From contig JBBPSI010000086.1 in assembly GCA_038093515.1 (NCBI GenBank), positions 35,841 to 99,840 on the forward strand: a stretch of 64,000 bases of DNA. Direction: 5' to 3'. Source of the DNA: Butyriboletus loyo. Lineage: Eukaryota > Basidiomycota > Agaricomycetes > Boletales > Boletaceae. A program made the position numbers and the translations under genes. How positions within the stretch are numbered: position 1 is the stretch's first letter; every line of letters starts with the position of its first letter. The notes below the pieces were generated by a model that searched no databases, had not been told where the DNA came from, and saw only the letters and a list, made by a program, of their open reading frames with translations. This document shows positions 55,315-64,000 of the stretch, one piece after another.

Positions 55315-56435
55315 TCCTCGACGATTTTTTTTCATCGTGTACTTCTAGTGAATTCAAATATCGAACCCAGGTAAATTAACCCTACCAACCTGTGATACCA
55401 TTGTCTATTTGCGTGTGGATGTTGTGTATGTAAAGAAACCAAACTTGGGACTAAGAGAGACGTAGTCGTGAACTAGTAATCGAATGGAAAATCATTCTCC
55501 GTTAGCGTGCCAGTCAGCATCTGCTTCATTTTGCAATCACGGAAGCCGAGGTACCGCCAGAAATCGACTGAGATGCCTGAGGACTTCATGCTATCTCACT
55601 CCGGCAGGGCGAGACCAGAGGATGGGGTTTTACTGTATTGTGAATTCGGGTAATTTTATGACATGCCAATAGGAAATATATGCATATGTCTGCTGCGGGT
55701 TGGGGAGGAGATCCGGAAAGTGCACAGGCCAGAGTATAATTTGCATCGTCGACATCTTGTCATCGATTATGGATGCGACGATGTTGGCTTGGTGATGATA
55801 TGGAGCGAGAGCGCACGACATGATTACCCGTAAGTGGAGAATGGGTAGTGACAGTTTAGTAGCAGACGACCAATGACTTAGTAGTGCCGCAGCCCACACT
55901 TTTCCTTCCATCCCACGGCCACAAGGAGGGGTATGTATTGACAGTCCGAGAATGCGGTGTACGCGGTCAATGTATCTTCGGAACTTGAGGCACATTGCGT
56001 CCGGATCGGATGACAACTTGGTTGTCTACGTGTATTTCATTTCCTCCTCCGAGTCGGCCCCTGGAAAGACGACAGCTCGATAGTGTCAAATACCCACCGA
56101 ACGGGGTCCTATAGCGTTGTCACCGTGGTCAACTCAGAAGCGCAATTCCATCATGATCTACCACTGTGGAGATGACCGGCCCACTGATCTCGATCGGAAC
56201 CAGTCCATGGTACTTGAAAATGTCTTTTACCTATATAGCAAGTAATTGGTAATATGTGCTATCATGTGCTATCCAAAGATGGCATGTATCATCAAAGCTC
56301 CATCCGACGTACCACAGACCCGGGGTTCGCAAACCCAAACCCAAACCCAGTAACGACAAACCAAGGTGCATTGTCCTCGCGAAGAATGGGAATTATATTG
56401 CAACCTCAACGAATTCGTCAATTCCAATTCTGGGA
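55315..56435. other. Intergenic region, no supported gene
   Basis: Holds the GH16 terminator and whatever replaced the end of the PIG-U gene. An open frame at 55630-56016 (-) and overlapping frames at 56254-56675 (+) resemble nothing known. AAACCC-type short repeats near 56330-56348. Confidence 0.4.
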
Positions 56436-57542
56436 CACAAAGACAAATTGGATCAAGTGTGGACGTACAGAGAAAACCATAAGGAAGAATGGCCTGAAAT
56501 GATCGAACATCTTTGTGAAGAAATATCACCACAATCCAGGATTAGGCGTCAGATCCGGGAGGGTCAAGCTATCGCGGCAGGGTTGTTCACAAAGCATGTC
56601 TACCAGTTCACTGTGAAAATACGAACCTGGCTCCCCATGTATCATACACCCATCTCCACTCCCCACCAAATTTGACTGAGGCAGCACCAAAAAGGATAAG
56701 CCAATAAGTGGCAAACTGACCTGCATACCTGCAAGCGATTCGGAGGTCACCCCTGAATTCCTGCGGAGAAGCAAGCTGGGGCACCGGAGAAGTGACGAGT
56801 AGCACCAGGGCCGGGAGGAGTGGAAGTAGCATAGATGGGTTGAGAATTCGAGAGCCAGAGGGCTGCCGATGATTTTCCTGCGGAATATGACGGAATGAAC
56901 GAGTATCTTTTTGCTAAACGAGCTGGCTCACCTTCGGAGGCGAACATAAGGGTCAGAAGGACAGCCGTATTCTCGAATGTGGAGATGGGCACGGAAGAAA
57001 GAGGTAGGGATTCAAGAGGGACACTGTGGCGACCGAGGTATCGCGACTACTTGGGCCCTTACCGACACGCTGCCGGGTGTGCCATATGCGGAGTAGTGCC
57101 CAAGCACTTACTATATCGCACAATGCCCATACGATAGGTAGTGGCGGCAATACGGTAGAAAAGATGGAAAGAAGGAGTGGGGACTAGACCAAAGGAACTT
57201 ATGAACCATTTGGGATCTTAGAGACAAGCTCAACTCTTACGAAAGACACCTCCAGCATATGGATCGATATCGTGGCTATAAAGCCAGAGACCTTCTTTCA
57301 CTGCCATACAATTAACAGTCAGGACACCCTCATCAATGTCAGCTCATATGAGACGTGAAAGCACACTGACAGCGGGCATATGAAGTCAGAGGAGAGGATA
57401 ATTTTGCAGCCCACTTATTGAATGGAATGGAATGGATGCTAATAACAATCTGAACGACACAAGTACCGGCAAGAACGACGACGAGCTCATCAACGAGACT
57501 TGGAGCTTGAAGTAGGTTCGAAAGACTCCGTGGGAATGTCAT
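56436..57542 (-). pseudogene. PIG-U-like GPI transamidase subunit gene, C-terminus missing
   Basis: PIG-U (yeast Gab1/CDC91) is a multi-pass ER protein of the complex that attaches GPI anchors. Minus-strand exons from ATG 57542: LVDELVVVLAGTCVVQIVIS, SSPLTSYAR, KEGLWLYSHDIDPYAGGVF, PPLPIVWALCDIVSAWALLR, SLLNPYLFLPC, STFENTAVLLTLMFASEG, LNPSMLLPLLPALVLLVTSP, GGEWRWVYDTWGA and SLTLPDLTPNPGLWWYFF with FDHFRPFFLMVFSV. The DLTPNxGLWWYFF...MFxHF block is the family hallmark. After it comes TGA (about 56436) and nothing like the remaining roughly 120-150 residues (the stretch with a KSYPxxxD-like motif and last membrane spans) follows. So the gene is either truncated here or has an exon I cannot see. 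One exon junction (about 57210-57240) also did not read cleanly. Confidence 0.7.
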
Positions 57543-57695
57543 ACCGTATCCGGGGTCAGTGGGTCCAAGGGAGTCTCAGCTTTAGTGACTGCGATCTAGT
57601 GCCTATGATGTAAGTACGGGAAGTCCAGCCAATCATAGCCTGTTACCCGTTTCCGCTGCCTTTGAGATTGCACAGGGTTCGCCATCGATCGAGCC
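57543..57695. promoter_or_regulatory. Short divergent promoter region
   Basis: Only 153 bp separate the divergent starts of the PIG-U-like gene and the HET-domain gene. Confidence 0.4.
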
Positions 57696-59900
57696 ATGGA
57701 GGCCCCAGATTCAATGGCGAAACTTTGTGGAGTGTGCTCAAAGATTGACATACACCGCTTGACACATCCTCTCTATCCCTGCCGCAATCCGTTACCTTGT
57801 TTTACACCCCCAACCAAATACATTGGATATCGCCTCCCTCTCGGATCCATAGATGAAATCAAGCGTCGGCGCTTCACTTGCGACATTTGCAAACTCATCG
57901 CCGAGAGCCTAGATAAAGAGCCTCCAGATCTTGATGGTGGATGTTGTATGCGAGAAAGCACAGAGTTTTGTGATTTCAAGTTGCCGGAATACGTCAAGGC
58001 TCGAGATCCCAGTATCACGCACTTCCATTTCACACAGGCTTCTGTGAGCTTCGATACGTCCATAACAGATCAATTTAACGGGCCATCCCTTCCTTGGGAA
58101 CTCAAAGCGAGAAAAACCCAGACAAACCACTACATTCTAAACTTCCAGGTCAGTCGAGAGTAGGTTTTGAGCGGGTTGATGCTAAACAGTCAGATCAAGG
58201 TCAAGGCCAGATCCTGCGCTGAGGCGGGAGACTCAAGTCAAACGGAACAAGAATTCCTCGATGCCATCGGTGGCAGACACGTCCCCACGCAAATAAACCC
58301 ACAGCTCATACGTGCATGGCTTCACCAGTGTGAAAGCAAGCATGGGAAGAATTGTATGCCATCTTCACGACTTCCGGTGGAGCAAGATAGAGAGTCGACA
58401 TTTCAACCGACCTTCGTTGTCGACGTCATCCAGTCATGTCTCGTGGACACTCCCTCGCAATGTCGTTACGTTGCCTTAAGCTACGTCTGGGGTGCAGCTC
58501 CTGTGTTTGTGCATTTCCTAGAGAACACCCAAGATCTTCGGAAGACGAACTCCTTACGCTCGTCACCTATCCCCGCCACGATCTGGGATGCCATTACCCT
58601 AGTACACGCTATTGGAGAGCGCTACCTATGGGTAGATTCCCTTTGCATCATCCAAAATGACTTAAAAATGCAACAAGCAGAGATCGCACGGATGGGATCG
58701 ATTTATTCGAAAGCCCTGTTCACCATAATCACTGCCGATGGGGGTCATGCGAACAGTGGCCTTCCGGGTGTCAAACGAGGATCCCGTGAACAGGTGCAGA
58801 AGATCTTGAAACTTGCCAACTGTGAGCTCCTGACGGTCGTTGATACCCGCAGAACACCAAGCGGAATTGACGATACGATATGGGCTCAACGGGCGTGGAC
58901 ATTCCAGGAACGAGTCTTGTCCAACAGGGTGTTGGTATTCTCGGAGAGTCAAGTTTACTGGAGCTGTCGTGCGGCGTCGCACTCGGAAGACCGAGCTCTC
59001 GAAGAGGTCCGGGACATTCATCGGTTTCAGCTAACATTTACTCAGAAATCCATTGCTGACTGTCTGTCCTGGGAATATCTTCAGCCATTGGATTATCGCA
59101 AGATCTACAGTGATCTACTCGTCAGTTACCGACAGCGGCGCTTGACCTATCAAACAGATATCCTAAACGCGTTTAGTGGTGTTTCCGAGATTCTTGCAGC
59201 ACTTCAAAACGATACGTTCCTCTGGGGCCTTCCCGAGTCACTTTTTTCGTACGCGATGACCTGGTCTTTCCTTGGTCACTCTGCGCGAAACTATGTCAAC
59301 GTCCCTGTCTTCAATAGCAATGACTCCAAAGAAATGATCCCAGTTCCTTCCTGGAGCTGGGCAACCTGGTCAGGAGAGGACCCGAATAATCCACCTTTCA
59401 TGCGTCCTGGAGACGGCAGTCAAAAACGACCTCCGATCCATTTTTACATAGTGGATGGGACACACCAGCTAGTTAGGATTAAAGAGCTGTCGTGGCAGGA
59501 CCATCATCCAGGCGATCCCCTTCCTACTTTATGGAAGAACGAGCAGCCACAGCCTTACCCGCTCACACAACATTCCGTCTCTCGAATTGGCCAGTTACAC
59601 TTCTGGACCAGTCTTGCGAACCTGAGGGTCCAACGCTACAGAGTCGAGGAACAGAGCCAGGTGCAATATAGACTTTTCCCTCCTCCCGATGTTCAATCGG
59701 ACCCAAACTCCACCCATTATCACTCCGAAATCGTACACCAGGATTTCATTGTGATTGCAGCGGGCGGCCTCGAAACGTTGATCCTTTTGGCCATCGAGTG
59801 GAAAGACGGTGTAGCGTACCGAGTAGGGATAACAGATGTTCAGGAAGAGGATTGGGTCCAGGTAGAGAACAGGCAGTGGCGGTTGATCACACTGGGATGA
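57696..59900 (+). CDS. HET-domain (heterokaryon incompatibility) protein
   Basis: Two exons: 57696-58148 and 58191-59900 (phase-0 intron GTCAGTCG...GTCAG). N-terminal Cys-rich segment (MAKLCGVCSKIDIHRL, FTCDICKLIAESL). HET domain blocks: CRYVALSYVWG, ERYLWVDSLCIIQNDL, MGSIYSKALFTIITADGG with SGLPGV, and IWAQRAWTFQERVLSNRVLV. The long C-terminus has no named domain. HET proteins trigger cell death on recognition of non-self in fungal fusions, and in basidiomycetes form large families with mixed roles. About 720 residues. ATG 57714 (MAKLCG) is an alternative start. Confidence 0.9.
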
Positions 59901-60412
59901 TTTCACATACGACATGCGATGGAGCAAAAGGCATCATGTCCACCTCGTCTCACGTTCAGTCATCCGACTCGTCGTTCTCTTGTACATTTCTCACCTTGTC
60001 AGGTTTGTCCCCATCGGCAACAGCTTAAATGCGCGATTGGACACTCCGAGGGCGAATTCCCCATGCGATGGTACTTTGGATTGGGTACTGCACTTGCGGC
60101 TATGCACGTCGGGGAGGTCTTGTCACCAACATTTCTACAGCTAAAATCAAATTGGTTTCTCCTTTAGCAAGCTCACCGCCGCAATCATCCAGGCATTCCG
60201 CTGAGTCAATGAACGATGTGTGACACAACTCCGATCGCATATTTCCACCGAAACAAATGATAGGATTGAGGATAAACTGCCATACATTATGCATTATACA
60301 TCGAGAGTAACCTCGGTGCTACAATTAAAATCAGGCAGCTATTGGCTATATGCTGTACAATTCTTTGATCTGTGACGAATCGACGGTTTGAAGTAGTATG
60401 CAGGCAAGGCAT
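59901..60412. other. Convergent intergenic region
   Basis: About 510 bp between the stops of the HET gene and the small heat-shock gene. Open frames on the plus strand overlap in three frames and look non-coding. No gene seen. Confidence 0.5.
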
Positions 60413-60992
60413 CTACTGAATGACGATGCGCTTGGCCTGCTGTTCGGGTAAGGTCTTTGGGAACGTGATCGTCAAGATGCCGTTCTCTATCTTGGCCTTC
60501 ACGTCATCGGGCTTCCACGCTGTGTTAGCATCCAACGCTAAGGGAAAACCGGAGGTGATGAGCTTACCTTGGTCCCAAAAGGAAGCTGCAACGTCCGGGA
60601 GAATTTCCCAGAGCGACGTTCACGAACGACGTAGCTCCTCTCTTGCTTGGAGTCCGAGCTAATTGACTCACCGGAGACCGTCAGACGGTTCTGGTGGATA
60701 TCGATGGCAACGCCTTCCGAAGTTAAGCCAGGCAGCTCGAAGGTTGCCGTCACGATATTGGTATCCTTGGATTCGTGAAGGTCCAATCTAGAGAGAAGGT
60801 TCAGCAAGGATATAAAAAAACACGGGAAAATATAAAGTACCTTGGACGGTAAACGTCATGGTGTCCTGGTGTAGCGTATCTAGTCTCTGTCAAGGAAGGA
60901 TAGGCGTAGGGACAGAATCTCGCAGCCAGAGCGTCTTCAAAGGGACGGTCAAAGTCGGTTGTTGGGTCGTAGTAGAGATGAATCAGAGACAT
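60413..60992 (-). CDS. Small heat-shock protein (Hsp20 / alpha-crystallin)
   Basis: ATP-independent holdase chaperone. Three exons on the minus strand: MSLIHLYYDPTTDFDRPFED ... DVYRPR; LDLHESKDTNIVTATFELPG, LTSEGVAIDIHQNRLTVSGE, VRERRSGKFSRTLQLPFGTK; and AWKPDDVKAKIENGILTVTF PKTLPEQQAKRIVIQ, stop at 60413-60415. The alpha-crystallin domain is complete, including the C-terminal A-x-x-x-NGVL-like motif (IENGILTVTFPK) and an I-x-I/V tail (IVI). About 160 residues, normal for fungal Hsp20. The promoter has a TATA box near 61113-61119 and a heat-shock element at 61283-61297. Confidence 0.92.
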
Positions 60993-61282
60993 TTATGAAG
61001 TCTTGGAAGCTGAGATGATCGGAGCTGAGCGTCGATACTTGGAACAGGGGATGGAATCGTTTGACAAGTAATGATGGTGTTGTGATGAGGAAGACGGCTA
61101 TAGATGCTCCCTTTTTATAATGCTCAGCAGGTCATCTGTAAGGTTCTAGATGAAATGAGAATGCAGAATAAGCTGGTAGTCCGACATCTTCCGATGTACC
61201 CTCGACTCTTCGGCAACTTTCGAGGATGTTCGAGTCCCGTTTTGGAAGGCATACATTGTCGACATGTGTTTGGCAAGTGATG

Positions 61283-61297
61283 AGAATGGAAACTTCC
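61283..61297. promoter_or_regulatory. Candidate heat-shock element
   Basis: Three contiguous 5-bp units aGAAt gGAAa cTTCc, about 290 bp upstream of the Hsp20 start and 40 bp upstream of the divergent SET-domain gene. Confidence 0.4.
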
Positions 61298-61335
61298 TCT
61301 AACAGAACAAACGGCGTTGCCAGCGTCCAAACGTT

Positions 61336-61846
61336 ATGTCGGAGGATGCAGACATCGACACGTTCATGCGGTGGTTCCAGTCGAATGGAGGGTGTATTGA
61401 TATGAAAGCGATGGGCATCGCAGAATTTCCAAGCAGTGGACGCGGAGCGATCGCGTTGTCTGACATTCCGGTGAGTGGATTATCGATTCCAGTCGTTATT
61501 GCCGATGGCGACTCTTTACCGTCATTTTGAACTACCCGTCGTTCAAATGATGCGCTCTTGACAGGAAGGACATACTCTTTTCACAATCCCGCGCACAATC
61601 ACGCTTTCAACACGAACGTCTCCCCTTCCCTCTCTCTTTGGTTTCAACGCGTGGCGTGCACATGGATTGCATAAAGATTGGGTTGGACTGATCCTATGTA
61701 TGATGTGGGAGGATGCGTGGGCACACGAATTGGATGCTATGGATGACGGATATGTCCAGGGCAACATACAGACGAAATGGGGGCCGTATATACGGACACT
61801 GCCGACAGAATTTGATACCCCGATGTTCTGGAGTACAGAGGAAGGA
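61336..61846 (+). pseudogene. SET-domain protein methyltransferase (SETD6/Rubisco-methyltransferase type), truncated by a retroelement fragment
   Basis: Exon 1 61336-61470 (MSEDADIDTFMRWFQSNGGC, MAIGIAEFP-like start, GRGAIALSDIP) and exon 2 from 61565 (EGHTLFTIPRTITLSTRTSP, HKDWVGLILCMMWEDAW, TKWGPYIRTLPTEFDTPMFW). This is the N-terminal part of the SET domain of the SETD6-like class, which methylates lysines on non-histone proteins. At about 61846 the sequence changes abruptly to Gag of the LTR-B family, in another frame. The substrate-binding and catalytic C-terminal parts are not in the window, so this copy cannot encode an active enzyme. Confidence 0.8.
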
Positions 61847-62893
61847 GTTCACCACCGTCTGCGAAGACTTTCACAGAGTCTTCCACCCCTTCGATGTAGG
61901 AGAGAGCGCCCGCATCGACCTAGGAAACTTAAATCAAAACAGAGCCAACAAGAAAGACGGCTACGACACGTACGTCACGGAGTTCCAGCTCCTCGCCGCC
62001 AAGTCCGGAATCATAGATGAGAAGGCGCTCATCGAGTGGTTCATCCGCGGTCTCGACCCCCGCCTCGCAGAATCCGTCCTCTCTTGCGAGAAACCCCCTA
62101 CCACGCTTGCCGGATGGGCAGAGAAAACATCCGCCTTCCATGCGCAACACAAACGCATCGACGACCTCCGCGCAGGGAAACGTTACATCCCTACGTTCTC
62201 CTCCTCCTCCAAGCCCTCGTCCAACAGACGGGACCCCAATGCCATGGACGTTGACGCCGTCCGACTTACTCCCGTACAACGCGCGGAGTACATGAAACAG
62301 AACAAGTGTTTCATATGCCACCAAGTCGGATGTCGCTCAACCAACCACCCTCGTCCCCCTCGCAATGGACAGAACTCCCGAGGACCACCTCCTCGCCCCC
62401 CTCGCAACCCACAACGCGCACGCGCCGCAGTCGTCACACCCCCCGAACCAAAGCCCTCCCCACTCGTCGACTATCTGTCCGAGTTAAAGGGTCGAGGCAC
62501 CCAGCAAGAAGACGTCTTGAATGTCCTCAAGGCGTGCTTCAACGAAGACGAAGAAAAGCTGCCCGTAGCAGCAACCAAGGTGGCCGAAGAATGGCCAAAG
62601 GATTTTTAAAAAGGAGGGAAGTTTCGACGTCTTCGCCTCCTCTTGTAATCGCCCCTGTAGTAATATCAAACCCCAATGTGCAATCAATTCAAATCCCTGT
62701 CTCTTTATTTGCGCACGAAGGGGGTCAAATCGTCGACACATTCGCCCTGGTGGACAGTGGCGCAAGCGGATGCTTCATAGATCGAGATCTAGTAAAGCGA
62801 AAGAAACTGCCGATGGAACGGCTACCCAAGCCACTAAGTGCCCAAAACGTGGACGGGTCAAACAATCAAGGAGGAGTAATACAGTACAAGGTC
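61847..62893 (+). mobile_element. gag-protease fragment of an LTR-B-type element, no LTRs
   Basis: About 1,047 bp closely matching 38836-39880 of the complete element: gag from KEFTTVCEDFHRVFHPFDVG to its stop at 62609, then the start of pol (MAKGFLKRREVSTSSPP) with protease DSGASGCF, ending at NNQGGVIQYKVN. Both ends are blunt: no LTR, no target duplication. It keeps CpG, so it is recent. The gag-pol overlap TTTTTA is conserved, with TAA instead of TAG. Confidence 0.85.
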
Positions 62894-64000
62894 AACATCT
62901 CCACCTCTCTGGCGCACCTCTCTTCCCTCCTTGACTCCCATTGGTGGTTTCCTGAGTTTACAGTTTTTTTCTTCCGAGTTTCGGTATTTTGCATTTGCTT
63001 CGGTTTATTCCAATTTCTTGGCACCTGTAGCCTCTCTGGCGTCCCTCTTTTTTCCCCTTGACTTATTACCTGCATAAGTATAGTATAGCATCCCATCCGT
63101 GTATCCAGTATCTAGCATAGGGTTGCTAATTGAAGGTCATATTTTCCCAACACTGATAGACTGCTATTTTATGTCGACACAGACCTACTGGAACCCAGAA
63201 AACATGTCCTGGGTGCTGCTGAATTAACTAGCTATGCTTTGAAGTCCCTCTACTCCATCCACAGTCGTGTTCGCAATCTCGCCGGGGAGCACTTGTGCTG
63301 TGATATCTCTGCGTTGATACAGCCTCCCAAGTGACTTTCTCAAATAAGACTGAGTAGTTAGGAGGAGTCCTGGGCTCGGCGATCTTCATCTCAATCCTGA
63401 CCTTCTTCACCGCACCGGCTTTTTTTCCCCATTTGCCTCGGTTTGATTGTGTGTTTCTAGTTTCTTGGTGCCTCAGGCTGCAACTTCTCTGGCGCACCTC
63501 TTTTTCCCCTTGACTTATTGCCTGCATCATAATATACCATAGTGTCCTCCATCACAGTGCAAATCCCGGCCTAGTTTACTGGACAAATCGTCGATATTCG
63601 ACTTGCCTTACCCTGGTATGGTGACTTTGAACGACTCGCTGACACATCGACAGGTGCTACCAACCATCGCGAGGACCATTAGCCCATCTATCTGACTTGT
63701 AATATTTTGCAATCAGGATGCAGGGATTCATCTTGATGGACGTCCAACTTGTCCTCACAGCGTGGGTTAGCTAAGTTCACATGGTAGAACCGCATTATCA
63801 ACGCTGCATCATGGTTGTAGGAACAAAATACACGAAAAAGGCAAGCACTGTTGAAACAAGTTGGTGACCGAGGCGGCGCGTGAAGTTGGTGGACCTGCGA
63901 TCTCTGACCACCACCCTCATCGCGCTCACTTTATTCACCTCACTTGTTTACCAACGAAGTGGCATGCCTACTTGTTGCAGCTAGGTACCAATTTAATACT
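62894..64000. other. Unassigned right end with a direct repeat
   Basis: No supported gene. Two similar blocks of about 60 bp lie about 450 bp apart (63031-63090 and 63482-63540), each reading CTCTGGCG..CCTCTTTTTTCCCC-like then TTGACTTATTxCCTGCAT. This sequence is neither SET gene nor the retroelement and may be another repeat. Confidence 0.4.

Noticed and set aside
56254..56675. Plus-strand frames opposite the end of the PIG-U-like gene
   Set aside because: Antisense to the conserved GLWWYFF exon; the protein-like similarity is on the minus strand.

Overview
The window looks like a stretch of a filamentous basidiomycete genome (probably an Agaricomycete; the species cannot be named from sequence alone). 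The grounds are short GT..AG introns of about 45-65 bp in almost every gene, chromodomain Ty3/Gypsy elements, a HET-domain gene, a Crinkler-type gene and a fungal tyrosine-recombinase family. Two gene-bearing edges (1-11.2 kb and 52.9-61.9 kb) flank about 41 kb of nested transposons.

Left edge: cysteinyl-tRNA synthetase (+), a GAF-fold free-methionine-R-sulfoxide reductase (-), an intracellular LysM protein (+), an MFS sugar transporter (+) and a Crinkler-like protein with ubiquitin-like header, nuclease-fold segment and kinase domain (+). These are ordinary single genes with no operon logic.

Middle: a transposon graveyard. I sorted the long repeats into LTR families by their ends and by 5-bp target duplications. 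LTR-A (about 820 bp) belongs to a degraded chromovirus at 14590-22512. LTR-B (about 428 bp) belongs to a well-preserved 7.1-kb chromovirus at 37776-44900 that has gag, pol and an extra zinc-knuckle ORF after pol. LTR-C (about 500-540 bp) and LTR-D (about 490 bp) occur only as solo copies. LTR-E (about 700 bp) flanks a CpG-poor Gypsy relic. LTR-F belongs to a Copia relic. There are also a broken Tc1-like transposon with about 210-bp inverted repeats, a tyrosine-recombinase pseudogene, a second gag relic and a foldback element. Most solo LTRs have exact 5-bp duplications, so the insertion order can be read directly: for example gag relic < solo LTR-B < complete LTR-B element, and Gypsy relic < LTR-C < LTR-D.

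Right edge: a secreted GH16 glucanase (+), a PIG-U-like GPI-transamidase subunit gene (-) whose C-terminal part is missing, a HET-domain gene (+), a small heat-shock protein (-) and a SET-domain methyltransferase gene (+) cut off by a gag-protease fragment of the LTR-B element type. The last 1.1 kb shows no gene.

The observations most worth checking are: (i) a shared promoter module (GGTCTGTGC-type motif, 11-12 bp, TATA) in four otherwise different LTR families; (ii) primer-binding sites in both chromoviruses that match the expected 5' end of their own transcript, as in Tf1-type self-priming; (iii) the third ORF of the LTR-B element; (iv) tandem Cys/His repeats in the LTR-A Gag; (v) the Crinkler-kinase gene. 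Intron borders were read by eye and none of the homologies was searched.
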